Positions 19,128 to 31,755 of a stretch of 47,273 nucleotides of DNA are shown piece after piece (the stretch's first letter is position 1; each line of letters opens with the position of its first letter). Below the pieces are notes generated by a model, which saw only the letters and a list, made by a program, of their open reading frames with translations, was not told the DNA's origin and searched no databases. The translations under genes and the position numbers were made by a program. Origin of the DNA: an uncultured Bacilli bacterium (GTDB lineage: Bacteria; Bacillota_I; Bacilli_A; RF39; UBA660); assembly GCA_947632545.1 (NCBI GenBank), contig CANRPP010000008.1, positions 1 through 47,273 on the forward strand, in the 5' to 3' direction.

Positions 19128-21441
19128 TTATATCACCTTCTAAAAAGTCTAGATTACTAACACTATCTAAATATACTAAATTACTATTATTTACAAAACA
19201 AATATCACTAAATTCACAATACTTGCAAGAAGATGTTTTATCAATAACTTTAGGATTAATAGAAAAATCTCCTTCTAATATTTTATCTATAGTTTTAGAA
19301 ATTACTTCTTCTGTATATTTTAAAATATTATAAATATCTACATCACTAAGTATTTTACTATCTTTTGAAAAACTAGAATCTTTATTTATTTTCATACTTT
19401 TTATAAGTTCACTATTTTCATATGATTTATCAAATTCTACTAATCTATTAACCTCATCTGTTGAATATCCCTGTAATTTTAAATTATTATACTTAATATC
19501 ATCTAAACTCTTATTCTTTAAAAAATTATATTTAGAAAATAATACTCTTTGAAAATATATACCTGTAAATATTGGATTATCAAAAAGATTAGACTTATTA
19601 ATTAAATATAAATATATCGCAAGTTGCATATCAAGACCATATTTCATATTATTAAGAGATGTACTTACATTACCAGTTTTATAATCAATTATAGAATAAT
19701 AAGTATCATTAATATTTTTCTTATATAATATCTTATCTATTTTACCCGTAAATATAACATCAATCATTTTATCTATTTTTATATTTATTTCTTTTTCACA
19801 TAATTTATCATTATAAGTAGTAAGTAATTCCTGTTTTTTAATAATTTCTATCGCATCAAATAATTTATTTTTTATATCCTTTAAAAAGAATACCTCACTA
19901 ATAGATAATTCTTTATCTTCTAAATATAAATCCCATTCTTTATCAAAAGAAAAATTATCATTATACATAACTTCAAACATATGATGAAATAAATTACCTA
20001 TAAATATAGAAAATGTTGAATCACTAGAATTAAGTTTTAAAATATAATTTACATAGTATTTAAAACCACAATTATTATAAGTATTTAAAGATGTATAACT
20101 AAGTTTTAATAATGAATTAATAAACTCTATAAACTTATTATTAGATATACCTGTAAATTTATTATCATAAGTATTATATTTAATATCATAATTATTAAGT
20201 AGACTTCCTAAATTAGAATTAATTTCTCCATATTTATAATAATTATCTAAATATTTACCTAATAATATTTTATTATAAGTATTAGAGTTATATATTTTAT
20301 TAGAATCAAACTCTTCTACTATAAGTTTTTCATCTTCAATTATAGTAGAAGGTAAATAAGTGTTAAAATTACTATTTATTCTATATGATAGATATAAATT
20401 TTTTATATTACTTAAATTATTAATAACAGAGTTTTTCTCTATTATATTTTTTTCTACTGTTTTATATAAAGATACTTCATCTTTCATATTATCTTTTATA
20501 TAATCTTCATCTTTATATACTCTAGGTATTAAATCACTATTAAAACCAATTACAAATAAGTAATCATTATCACTTAATACCATATCTTTATAATCAATTA
20601 TATTTACTGCATTAACTAATTTATCTGGTTTTATATAAGTATGTTTTAACTTATCAATTAAAATATCCCTATAATTAGGATCATCTTCTATTAATACTAA
20701 AGAATTAATTACATCTATAAGTTTTTTACTAATACGATTAGTAAATGATGGAAGTTTTTTATACTCTAAATAATCTTTAACTAAATTAGTACCATATAAT
20801 GATTCTTTCATATCAATATTAATAGGAATATTAAAATATTTAAATACCTTTTTTATCGTATATAAATCATCATCATATACATTTGATAAATATATATTAT
20901 TTATACAAATACCATTATTAAGTAATTCTATAATTTTACTACAAACATATGCGATTTCATCTTCTAAAGTATTACATTTAATTACTTTAGAAGTTAATTT
21001 ATTTTTTTCTTTATTAATAAATTCACTATTACTTAACATTTCTTTTTCATATTTTTCTATTGTTTCATAGTTATATACAATTACTTTTTTATTCTTTAAA
21101 TAGTCATTAAATAATTTATCAAAATATAATAAATTATTATTAATTAAATCTATTTTTATATCTTTTAATAAATTTAATTTATCAGTAGAATAATTTTTAT
21201 TAATATCAATTACATATAAATTATTAAGTATTATTTTACATATATCTAAATTATAATTATATTTATTAATTAAATAACTTATAGCTTTATAATCATAAGA
21301 AAAATAATAATGACTTTTATATTCTTCTATCGTCATATATTTAATATTCATTATATTTTTATTATTATTTAATAAATATAATTTTGAAGAGTTTGGTGTT
21401 ACTATTAATAAATTGTCATTTTTATATTTGTCAAAGTCCAT
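19117..21441 (-). CDS. addB: AddB-like helicase/nuclease subunit B (short form)
   Basis: PD-(D/E)XK motif GKIDKIL...YSIIDYKTGN, Fe-S-type cysteines NCGFKYY and CKYCEFSDIC; overlaps addA start by 11 nt. Confidence 0.88.
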   Translation of the reverse strand: MDFDKYKNDNLLIVTPNSSKLYLLNNNKNIMNIKYMTIEEYKSHYYFSYDYKAISYLINKYNYNLDICKIILNNLYVIDINKNYSTDKLNLLKDIKIDLINNNLLYFDKLFNDYLKNKKVIVYNYETIEKYEKEMLSNSEFINKEKNKLTSKVIKCNTLEDEIAYVCSKIIELLNNGICINNIYLSNVYDDDLYTIKKVFKYFNIPINIDMKESLYGTNLVKDYLEYKKLPSFTNRISKKLIDVINSLVLIEDDPNYRDILIDKLKHTYIKPDKLVNAVNIIDYKDMVLSDNDYLFVIGFNSDLIPRVYKDEDYIKDNMKDEVSLYKTVEKNIIEKNSVINNLSNIKNLYLSYRINSNFNTYLPSTIIEDEKLIVEEFDSNKIYNSNTYNKILLGKYLDNYYKYGEINSNLGSLLNNYDIKYNTYDNKFTGISNNKFIEFINSLLKLSYTSLNTYNNCGFKYYVNYILKLNSSDSTFSIFIGNLFHHMFEVMYNDNFSFDKEWDLYLEDKELSISEVFFLKDIKNKLFDAIEIIKKQELLTTYNDKLCEKEINIKIDKMIDVIFTGKIDKILYKKNINDTYYSIIDYKTGNVSTSLNNMKYGLDMQLAIYLYLINKSNLFDNPIFTGIYFQRVLFSKYNFLKNKSLDDIKYNNLKLQGYSTDEVNRLVEFDKSYENSELIKSMKINKDSSFSKDSKILSDVDIYNILKYTEEVISKTIDKILEGDFSINPKVIDKTSSCKYCEFSDICFVNNSNLVYLDSVSNLDFLEGDISGK

Positions 21442-21486
21442 ATTATCACCTATTAATATTGTATCATTTATAATTACAAAATAAAA

Positions 21487-21503
21487 GAAGCATATTATGC
21501 TTC
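21487..21503 (-). terminator. Terminator of rpmF
   Basis: GAAGCATAATATGCTTC followed by TTTTATTTT on the minus strand; contains the rpmF stop codon. Confidence 0.85.
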
Positions 21504-21701
21504 TTCAACATTAACAATAGTTTCTTTTTTGTAGCTACCACATTTTTTACAAACTCTATGAGGTTTTATCATCGCACCACAAGTTGGACATTTAGTCATT
21601 GTAGGTACATCTAGTGCCTTATGTGCTTGTCTAGTTCTCTTTCTTGTTTTAGAAACCTTATGAAATGGTACTGCAAACATTTGAATATTTAACTTAATCA
21701 T
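21495..21701 (-). CDS. rpmF: 50S ribosomal protein L32 with N-terminal Prp-type leader
   Basis: [21 protein letters not shown] and CPTCG...CKKCG zinc ribbon; start ATG 21699-21701 preceded by AAGGAG; leader MIKLNIQMF. Confidence 0.93.
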   Translation of the reverse strand: MIKLNIQMFAVPFHKVSKTRKRTRQAHKALDVPTMTKCPTCGAMIKPHRVCKKCGSYKKETIVNVEEA

Positions 21702-21705
21702 AATA

Positions 21706-22161
21706 TCACTCCTTTTTATCAAAGTTTTTTAATAAATCACTAAATGGATTATTATTAGAAATCTCTTCATCTTCACTAATTAATTTCCATCCATCCCCCT
21801 TAATTTCACTAAAATTTGTAACTTCAGTAAACTTAAGTGGAACCTCTAGTACAATATTTTCCCACAAAAACTCAAATAAATCAAGTTTATTTTCATCATT
21901 TTTTAAAGTTTCTTCTAAAATATCATCATATTTTATAGAAAATGGATACTCTATTTCTTCTAATGAGATAGCGTCTTCTATAATCATTTTACCATCTATA
22001 TCAAAAATACCATGAATTGTATCATTACTATCATAATATAATTTTCCAAAAATATGCAAATTATTGATATCTACTACTTCGCTATCTTTATAATAATCTT
22101 TAGGTATAACTATATTTTGATTTATAATAAATTCTTTATCAAAATCTAAATCTATAAACAT
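21706..22161 (-). CDS. YceD/DUF177 family protein (23S rRNA accumulation)
   Basis: Directly upstream of rpm[17 protein letters not shown]...[21 protein letters not shown] typical of DUF177. Confidence 0.85.
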   Translation of the reverse strand: MFIDLDFDKEFIINQNIVIPKDYYKDSEVVDINNLHIFGKLYYDSNDTIHGIFDIDGKMIIEDAISLEEIEYPFSIKYDDILEETLKNDENKLDLFEFLWENIVLEVPLKFTEVTNFSEIKGDGWKLISEDEEISNNNPFSDLLKNFDKKE

Positions 22162-22165
22162 ATAA

Positions 22166-22678
22166 TCACCATTTTTTACTTTTTACTTTTTGTTGTGCCT
22201 TTAATTTTTCTTTAAATAATATTTTAGTAGCATCATCACTAATATTAGGATTTTCTTTAATAATCTCTTTATATATTTCCATTGCCAAAGAAGAAGGACA
22301 GAAAATATAATCATCACCATCTTTTATAGGTTCACAATTAATATTATCTTTATTCTCTAAAATTTGTTGCATAACACGTTGTTTTGTATTAAGCATATCA
22401 GTATATAAATTTTCCACACTAAAATCAAGTCCACATTTTATACATAATGGATAATTTCTTGTTGAGAATACAAATATGTGATTACATTCATTCATATTGA
22501 TGTAATTTATTGACCTTGCCAAACCATCTAAATCTGCTCTTTTTGTTCTAAGTTTACTAATTAATAATTTATATTCTTTAATCTCTTCTTTTTCTTCTAA
22601 TTCTTTAATTTTTCTCTCTGTATTCATAATTTCAGTTAATGTATTATTATAATTTTCTTTTAATTCTTTTTTATACAT
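22166..22678 (-). CDS. Hypothetical protein, coiled-coil N-terminus plus possible Cys/His cluster
   Basis: 170-aa ORF; ECNHIFVFSTRNYPLCIKCG putative metal-binding. Confidence 0.6.
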   Translation of the reverse strand: MYKKELKENYNNTLTEIMNTERKIKELEEKEEIKEYKLLISKLRTKRADLDGLARSINYINMNECNHIFVFSTRNYPLCIKCGLDFSVENLYTDMLNTKQRVMQQILENKDNINCEPIKDGDDYIFCPSSLAMEIYKEIIKENPNISDDATKILFKEKLKAQQKVKSKKW

Positions 22679-22705
22679 AATTTAATTCTCCTAACTATAT
22701 AATAA

Positions 22706-23653
22706 CTATTTTCTTAAAGATTTTACCATTTGTTTAGCATCTTGTAAATCTTGTCTTGTAACATTTTTATTTAATCTTAAAGGTATTTTTGGTTCTTTAC
22801 TACTATTAATTGGAAATTGTATTAAATCTTCTTTACTATATTTATTTATTAAGCCATCATATATAGTAATTTTATAATTATCAAGACCTATATGATTTAT
22901 TATAATATGTTGTAGTGATATATTAGAGTCTTTAACTCTAGCAATTATCATTGTATTACTACTATGTTTAGTTGTTTTATTTACTTTAGATTGTCCTGTA
23001 CTTGGACCTGCAATATTTAAAAAGTCTGAATTTGGATATACATATTGACCTACCATAGTTTCCCCATATTTAAATTGATATCTTTCTATATAATCAATAT
23101 TTTCTTTTAAACTTTGCATAATGACTTTAGATACTTTTTCTTCAGATGATATATCTTTATTAAACATTTTACCTGATAAATATATTAAATATGCCTTTTC
23201 ATCTTCAGTGTTTTTTTCAAATAATCTTTCTATTTCTTCTCTTTTCATATATTCAGTTCTTTTAGAAAAGTTTAAGACTTTATTTATTATTAATGCCTCA
23301 TTATTATCTTTTATAACAAAACTTTCAATAATACCATCACCAATTCTAATATATGGTTTTTCAAATTCAAATAATTGATTTGTATAACTTATAATTGAAT
23401 TACTATTACTTCTTTTAAAATTTTTTGATACATTTAAGTAATGAATAGGAATGTTTGAATATGGAAAGTTTTTTCTTCTTTCATCTTCTAAATATTTATT
23501 TATATATAAATCAGAATCAGTATCACTATGAAATAAGATTCCATCTTCATTTAACATAGTTATAGAATTACCATATGGAACTATATATTCAATACAATCT
23601 TCTCCTACATACTGACTTTCTATTTTTTGAACTATTTCTTTTACATTTTTCAT
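22706..23653 (-). CDS. Hypothetical protein
   Basis: 315-aa ORF with SD upstream; no recognised motif. Confidence 0.6.
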   Translation of the reverse strand: MKNVKEIVQKIESQYVGEDCIEYIVPYGNSITMLNEDGILFHSDTDSDLYINKYLEDERRKNFPYSNIPIHYLNVSKNFKRSNSNSIISYTNQLFEFEKPYIRIGDGIIESFVIKDNNEALIINKVLNFSKRTEYMKREEIERLFEKNTEDEKAYLIYLSGKMFNKDISSEEKVSKVIMQSLKENIDYIERYQFKYGETMVGQYVYPNSDFLNIAGPSTGQSKVNKTTKHSSNTMIIARVKDSNISLQHIIINHIGLDNYKITIYDGLINKYSKEDLIQFPINSSKEPKIPLRLNKNVTRQDLQDAKQMVKSLRK

Positions 23654-23779
23654 ATATAAACCCCTCCAATAAATTTATATGCCATAATATTATAACATAA
23701 AATATTTAATTTGCAAAAATATTTCTTTATTTTAGTATTTTTTTATGTTAAAATTATAACTACTAAAAGAGGTGATTTT

Positions 23780-24934
23780 ATGGCAGTTGGTATTATTGCA
23801 GAATATAATCCTTTTCATAATGGTCATTTATATCATCTAAATAAAATAAAAAAAATGTATCCTAATGAAGAAATAATATTAGTACTAGGTGGTAATTTTA
23901 CTGAACGTGGCACTCCATCAATTATTGATAAATGGAAAAAAACTGATATTGCTTTAAAAGCAGGCATAAATTTAGTTATAGAATTACCATATACTATCGC
24001 AACAGAAAGTGCAGACTACTTTAGTTATGGAGCAGTAACTATATTAGAAAAATTAAAAGTAGATAAATTAGTATTCGGCAGTGAAACAAATGATATAAAA
24101 CTACTTATAGAACTAGTAGATACAGAACTTAATAATGAAGAGTTTGACCCACTTACTAAAATATATATGAAAATGGGAGAAAACTATCCTACTGCCCTAT
24201 CTAAAGCTTTACTTGATTTAACAGGTAAAAGTATTAATTTACCAAATGATTTATTAGGAATTAGTTATATAAAAACTATTAAGAAAAATAATTATAAAAT
24301 AAAACCAATATGTATAAAAAGAAAAGATAATTATAATAATAAAGAATTAGAAGATAAAATAAGTAGCGCTACTAGTATTAGAGAAGCATTAAAAAATAAT
24401 ATTAATATAGATAATCAAATACCTAATTTTGTAAAACCTTATCTAAATAATTTACACTTTCAAGAAGATTATTTTAAATTTTTAAAATATAAAATTATGT
24501 TAGAAGATGATTTAAGTATATATCAAACTGTAGATGAAGGGCTTGGTGATAAAATAAAAAAAGAAATAGTTAATTCTACAAGTTATGATGATTTAATAAA
24601 TAAAGTTAAAACTAAAAGATATACTTATAATAAAATTAATAGAATGTTAAATCATATATTATGTGGTTTTACTAAAGAATTAGCAGAAAAGACTAAAAAT
24701 ATAGAATATATAAGAGTATTAGGATTTGATAATATAGGACAAAGTTATTTAAATAAAATAAAAAAAGATGTTGATATTCCAGTAATTAGTAACTTTTCTA
24801 AAAATAAAAGTTCTATGATACAAATGGAATTTATCTCAACTGCTGTATATGCATCAATATTAGATGAAGAAAATAAAAAGAAAATGATACAGCAAGAATA
24901 TATTAATCATCCAAAATATAAGGAGAAGATGTAA
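23780..24934 (+). CDS. tmcAL: tRNA(Met) cytidine acetate ligase (YlbM)
   Basis: MAVGIIAEYNPFHNGHLYHL, LVLGGNFTERGTPSIIDKWKKTDIAL; start moved to 23780. Confidence 0.95.
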   Translation: MAVGIIAEYNPFHNGHLYHLNKIKKMYPNEEIILVLGGNFTERGTPSIIDKWKKTDIALKAGINLVIELPYTIATESADYFSYGAVTILEKLKVDKLVFGSETNDIKLLIELVDTELNNEEFDPLTKIYMKMGENYPTALSKALLDLTGKSINLPNDLLGISYIKTIKKNNYKIKPICIKRKDNYNNKELEDKISSATSIREALKNNINIDNQIPNFVKPYLNNLHFQEDYFKFLKYKIMLEDDLSIYQTVDEGLGDKIKKEIVNSTSYDDLINKVKTKRYTYNKINRMLNHILCGFTKELAEKTKNIEYIRVLGFDNIGQSYLNKIKKDVDIPVISNFSKNKSSMIQMEFISTAVYASILDEENKKKMIQQEYINHPKYKEKM

Positions 24935-25609
24935 ATGAAAAAAACTAAAGAAGAAGGACAATTAATTGTAATATCTGGACCAAGTGGATGTGGTAAAGGA
25001 ACTATTGTTAAAGAAGTATTAAAAACAAATGATAAAACATGGGGATCAATATCATGTACAAGTAGAAAGCCTAGGAAAGGTGATGTTGAAGGACGTGATT
25101 ATTACTTTCTATCAAAAGAAGAATTTGAAAAAGGTATAAAAGAAGGTAAATTTTTAGAATATGCAGAATATGCAGATAATTATTATGGTACACCAAGAGG
25201 CGCTATTCAAGAAAAATTAGATCAAGGTATTGATGTCATTCTAGAAATAGAAATACAAGGTGCTTTAAAAATAAAGGAATTATTAGAAGATACAATATTT
25301 ATCTTTATACTTCCTCCTTCTATGAAAGAATTAAAGAAAAGATTAGAAGGAAGAAATACTGAAACAAAAGACAAAATAACTAAAAGATTTTTAACTGCAT
25401 ATAAAGAAATTAATGAAGTTAATAAATATAATTATGTTGTTGTAAATGATGAAGTAGACCTTGCAGTTAAAAAAGTAAATTCTATACTTTTATCTGAAAA
25501 ATGCAGAGTTGATAGAATTGAAGAAAGTTATTTAAATTCACTTGAAGAAGAAATACATGAAATCTTAAGAGAAGATAAAATATTTATTAATGAAAAGTTA
25601 AATATATAA
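24935..25609 (+). CDS. gmk: Guanylate kinase
   Basis: GQLIVISGPSGCGKGTIVKEV, SCTSRKPRKGDVEGRDYYFL, YYGTPRGAI. Confidence 0.96.
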   Translation: MKKTKEEGQLIVISGPSGCGKGTIVKEVLKTNDKTWGSISCTSRKPRKGDVEGRDYYFLSKEEFEKGIKEGKFLEYAEYADNYYGTPRGAIQEKLDQGIDVILEIEIQGALKIKELLEDTIFIFILPPSMKELKKRLEGRNTETKDKITKRFLTAYKEINEVNKYNYVVVNDEVDLAVKKVNSILLSEKCRVDRIEESYLNSLEEEIHEILREDKIFINEKLNI

Positions 25610-25637
25610 AAATTAAAATTTAAGTTTATGTATTTTA

Positions 25638-25666
25638 TTGTTAAAGTAAATATTTTGTGTTATTAT
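25638..25666 (+). promoter_or_regulatory. Putative promoter TTGTTA-17-TATTAT upstream of structured RNA
   Basis: -35 25638-25643, spacer 25644-25660 (17 nt), -10 25661-25666. Confidence 0.5.
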
Positions 25667-25672
25667 GTATTT

Positions 25673-25790
25673 AGCAAGAGAACTTGCATAAAATAAAAAG
25701 GATACATTTGATTGCGTGAATCAGATGTTATCCCTTGTATGGATTGCATCTGAAATCAACAAATGTTGAAATCAGATGTTTTTGTTATTT
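25673..25790 (+). ncRNA. Candidate structured small RNA ending in an intrinsic terminator
   Basis: Hairpins GCAAG-AGAA-CTTGC (25674-25687), GGATACATTTGATT/AATCAGATGTTATCC (25700-25733), CATCTGA-AA-TCAAC/GTTGA-AA-TCAGATG (25747-25778) then TTTTTGTTATTTT. Confidence 0.5.
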
Positions 25791-25922
25791 TAGAAGTAAA
25801 ATATTAACATAGCAACTAAATCTTAATCATAATTATAGTATTTACATTATTATATATTGTGTAAAATTATAAAAATAATCATAAATTAAGCTAATTCAAA
25901 TATGAAAGAAAACATTAATATT

Positions 25923-26333
25923 CTATATTCTTTTGCCATCGGATTTTACATGAGACAATTGTTTGTTTGTACTTGGTAGAGTAACTTTTGAAAAGCTTTT
26001 CAAAAGTTCTAATCTTCTTGTTTCGATTTTTACAAAAAACTTCGAAATTAAAGATTCATCAGTTAAAATATCCAGTATTTCATTAGGAAGCCAATCTAAA
26101 TTTAAACAACATTTATCAGTAATAGTAACAATACCATTTGTTACATTAAAATCTATTCTATCTAATTCATATGTAATTGCAACACCTAATTCACGTTCAT
26201 TAAATTCTTTTTGCATAAATGATGTAAATTGATTAAGTTCTGATGTAGTAGCAAAATCTTCATTAAAAATTTGAGATTTTGCTTTAATTAATGCTAAAGC
26301 TACATATTCTTTTGATAAAAATGGATTTGACAT
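25923..26333 (-). CDS. Hypothetical protein
   Basis: 136-aa ORF with SD-like AGGTG upstream; no recognised family. Confidence 0.6.
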   Translation of the reverse strand: MSNPFLSKEYVALALIKAKSQIFNEDFATTSELNQFTSFMQKEFNERELGVAITYELDRIDFNVTNGIVTITDKCCLNLDWLPNEILDILTDESLISKFFVKIETRRLELLKSFSKVTLPSTNKQLSHVKSDGKRI

Positions 26334-26437
26334 ATTATTTCACCTCTACATCATTATATATTTTTTTTAATCTTTTGCATATCTTTTATATAAAGTTATA
26401 TAAAAACTTAATTTGCACATCAATATAATTTTCATTA

Positions 26438-28722
<2,285 letters not shown>

Positions 28723-28736
28723 ATTATTCCTCCAAA

Positions 28737-29762
28737 TTATTTTATAAACATTGCATCTCCAAATGAAAAGAAACGATATTTCTCTTTTACAGCGATATTA
28801 TAAGCATTAAGTATTTTTTCACGTCCTATAAAAGCTGAAACTAACATTATTAATGTCGATTTAGGTAAATGAAAATTTGTAATTAAACAGTCTATTGCTT
28901 TAAATTTATAGCCTGGATAAATAAATATATCTGTAAAACCACTAGTTTCTATAAATTTATTATATTTTGACATAACTGATTCTAATGTTCTAGTAGTAGT
29001 AGTTCCTACTGCAATAATTTTATGTCCATTTTTTCTTGTTTCAGTTAATTTTTCGGCAACACTTTTACTTATACTATAATATTCACTATGCATTTTATGA
29101 TCTGAAATATTTGAAACATTTACTGGTCTAAAAGTACCTAATCCTACATGTAATGTTATATAGCAAATATTAATACCTTTATCTTCAATTTGTTTTAATA
29201 AATCTTTTGTAAAATGAAGTCCTGCAGTTGGTGCTGCTGCACTACCTATTTCTTTAGCATATACAGTTTGATATCTAGACTGGTCATCTAACTTTTCATG
29301 TATATATGGTGGTAGTGGCATTGTACCTAATTTATCTAATATTTCATATAAAATACCATTATAAATTAAATTAAAGTGTCTAATTCCCTCATCTAATTCT
29401 TTTACACATTCTGCTTTTAATAATCCATCACCAAAAGAAACAATATCCCCTACTTTTATTCTTCTTGCAGGTTTTACTAAACATTCCCAATAGTCATCAC
29501 TTATATTTTTTAAAAGTAATATTTCAATAACTGCATTTGTCTTTTCCTTATTACCTATAAGTCTAGCAGGTAATACTTTAGTATCATTTAAAACTAAAGT
29601 ATCTCCCTTTTCCAAATAATCAATTATATTATAAAAATGTTTATGCTCTAAAGTATCAGATTTTTTATCTACTACTAATAATCTAGATGAAGATCTATTT
29701 TTAATTGGAGTTTGAGCAATTAACTCTTCTGGTAAATCATAATCAAAATCTTCTGTTTTCAA
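28737..29762 (-). CDS. queA: S-adenosylmethionine:tRNA ribosyltransferase-isomerase
   Basis: [62 protein letters not shown]. Confidence 0.96.
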   Translation of the reverse strand: MKTEDFDYDLPEELIAQTPIKNRSSSRLLVVDKKSDTLEHKHFYNIIDYLEKGDTLVLNDTKVLPARLIGNKEKTNAVIEILLLKNISDDYWECLVKPARRIKVGDIVSFGDGLLKAECVKELDEGIRHFNLIYNGILYEILDKLGTMPLPPYIHEKLDDQSRYQTVYAKEIGSAAAPTAGLHFTKDLLKQIEDKGINICYITLHVGLGTFRPVNVSNISDHKMHSEYYSISKSVAEKLTETRKNGHKIIAVGTTTTRTLESVMSKYNKFIETSGFTDIFIYPGYKFKAIDCLITNFHLPKSTLIMLVSAFIGREKILNAYNIAVKEKYRFFSFGDAMFIK

Positions 29763-30334
29763 AATTTAACTCCTCCTTTACTAAAATCTTCTATAGAATT
29801 TTTAGTATCATTTACATATTTTTTATAATCAATATCAGTAATACTTTTAGAATACATAATTAATTTTAAGTTTATATCTTCTTCATTATTTTTTACTAAC
29901 TCATCGTATTTTTCTTCTATCATAAACATATATCCATAAAATTCATCATAATTAGTAGTTTTATTTCTTAATTCATCAAGTAATTCTTGATTAAATATAT
30001 TAATATATTTATCTAAAAATTTAGAGTCATATAAACTACTAATATCTGCAATAGAAATAATATTTATATCACTTAAATTATACATAGAATACTTATCTAA
30101 TATAATTGAAGAACAAAGTAATATAGGTATTTTTCTATTATAATAGTCATATTGTTTATCTATTTTTTTTGCAATAGAAATCAATCTTTTAGAATCATTT
30201 AATTTATTTAATGATTCCAATCCACTTCTTAATAGTCTATCATTACTACATCCCATAATTTTATCTAAATTATTTGTAATACCATCTTTAATTTTATTAT
30301 AATTAATATCATTATCAAACATTTTAATTTTCAT
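29759..30334 (-). CDS. Hypothetical protein
   Basis: 191-aa ORF, 4-nt overlap with queA start. Confidence 0.6.
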   Translation of the reverse strand: MKIKMFDNDINYNKIKDGITNNLDKIMGCSNDRLLRSGLESLNKLNDSKRLISIAKKIDKQYDYYNRKIPILLCSSIILDKYSMYNLSDINIISIADISSLYDSKFLDKYINIFNQELLDELRNKTTNYDEFYGYMFMIEEKYDELVKNNEEDINLKLIMYSKSITDIDYKKYVNDTKNSIEDFSKGGVKF

Positions 30335-30374
30335 ATTATCACCAAAACATTGTTATTATATCATAAAATAGAAA

Positions 30375-30394
30375 AATACTCTATAAAGAGTATT
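30375..30394 (-). terminator. Intrinsic terminator after ruvB
   Basis: AATACTC-TTTATA-GAGTATT then TTTC on the minus strand. Confidence 0.7.
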
Positions 30395-31397
30395 ATTTTT
30401 CTTTATAAGGAATACCTAATACTTTATAGCCAAGTTCAGTAACTATTCTACCTCGACTAGTTCTTTTTAAATAGCCACTTTGTAATAGGTATGGTTCACA
30501 TACATCTTCTATAGTTGATACTTCTTCTCCTATTGAACTACTTAAAGCATCTACTCCAACAGGTCCACCATTAAATTTGTTTATAATAGTAGAAAGTAAT
30601 AATCTATCAACCTCATCTAAACCTTGTTTATCTACTTTTAATTTATCTAAAGCTAAAGCTGTAATTTTTTTATCTATAACTCCATTACCTTCTACTAAAG
30701 CAAAATCTCTAACTCTTTTTAATAATCTATTAGCAATTCTTGGAGTACCTCTACTTCTACTAGCAAGTTCAACTGCGGCATCACTTTCTATTGTAGTCTC
30801 AAGTACTCTAGCTGTTCTTTTAACTATTTCAGTAAGTTCTTCTATAGTATAAAATTGAAGTTTAGAGACAATTCCAAATCTATCTCTTAATGGAGATGTT
30901 AAATCACCTGCTCGTGTTGTTGCTCCAACTAATGTAAATGGAGGTAGGTCTATTTTTATATTTCTACTATTACCATCTGTTCCTATTATAATATCCAATG
31001 TAAAATCTTCCATAGCAGGATATAAGATTTCTTCAATAAATTTAGGCATTCTATGTATTTCATCGATAAATAATACATCACCAGGTTCTAATGAAGATAA
31101 TACTGCTGCTAAATCACCTGATTTTTCAATACTTGGACCACTTGCTGTTTTAATATTAGTACCCATTTCATTTGCAATAATATATGCTAATGTAGTTTTT
31201 CCAAGCCCAGGTGGACCATATAATAATACATGATCAAGTGCTTCACCCCTCATTTTTGCAGCCTTAATAAATACTTTTATATTTTCTTTTACTTCAGTTT
31301 GACCTATATATTCATCAATAACCTCTGGTCTTATAGAATTATCTAAAATTCCATCATCTTTAACATCAACATTTCTAATTATATTTTCATCAGTCAT
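30393..31397 (-). CDS. ruvB: Holliday junction branch migration helicase RuvB
   Basis: [70 protein letters not shown]. Confidence 0.97.
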   Translation of the reverse strand: MTDENIIRNVDVKDDGILDNSIRPEVIDEYIGQTEVKENIKVFIKAAKMRGEALDHVLLYGPPGLGKTTLAYIIANEMGTNIKTASGPSIEKSGDLAAVLSSLEPGDVLFIDEIHRMPKFIEEILYPAMEDFTLDIIIGTDGNSRNIKIDLPPFTLVGATTRAGDLTSPLRDRFGIVSKLQFYTIEELTEIVKRTARVLETTIESDAAVELASRSRGTPRIANRLLKRVRDFALVEGNGVIDKKITALALDKLKVDKQGLDEVDRLLLSTIINKFNGGPVGVDALSSSIGEEVSTIEDVCEPYLLQSGYLKRTSRGRIVTELGYKVLGIPYKEK

Positions 31398-31749
31398 ATT
31401 TAATCCTCCTGATATTTAATACTTTATCTAATGATTTATCAATAGTATCATTATCTTCACTAGTCTTAACTTCCCATATAGAATCTAATATATCTTCTAT
31501 CACTAATTTCTTATTATCACTTTTTTGTTTACTATTAATAGCATGTATTAAATATTTTTTTACATCATCTCTATATTTATATATTTCATTATGAAATTCA
31601 TATATATTATATAAATTATTTAAAAAATTTCTAAATTCATTAGCTGAAAATACTAGTTCAACATCATAAAAATATGGAATTATATTAAATAAGTTAATAC
31701 CATCATTATAAGTATTATTTTTAATTATTTTACTATATTCATATATCAT
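31390..31749 (-). CDS. Hypothetical protein between ruvA and ruvB
   Basis: 119-aa ORF overlapping ruvB start by 8 nt. Confidence 0.6.
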   Translation of the reverse strand: MIYEYSKIIKNNTYNDGINLFNIIPYFYDVELVFSANEFRNFLNNLYNIYEFHNEIYKYRDDVKKYLIHAINSKQKSDNKKLVIEDILDSIWEVKTSEDNDTIDKSLDKVLNIRRIKYD

Positions 31750-31755
31750 AAATTA

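Noticed and set aside
19091-19333. 80-aa plus-strand ORF
   Set aside because: Antisense to addA/addB junction; no motif
23121-23378. 85-aa plus-strand ORF
   Set aside because: Antisense shadow of the 315-aa ORF
25673-25790. SRP RNA, tmRNA or 6S RNA
   Set aside because: Lacks the SRP GGAA/AGCAG core, is too short for tmRNA, and shows no 6S-like open bubble
25963-26232. 89-aa plus-strand ORF
   Set aside because: Antisense to the 136-aa ORF, which has an SD-like site and normal composition
30577-30852. 91-aa plus-strand ORF
   Set aside because: Antisense to ruvB
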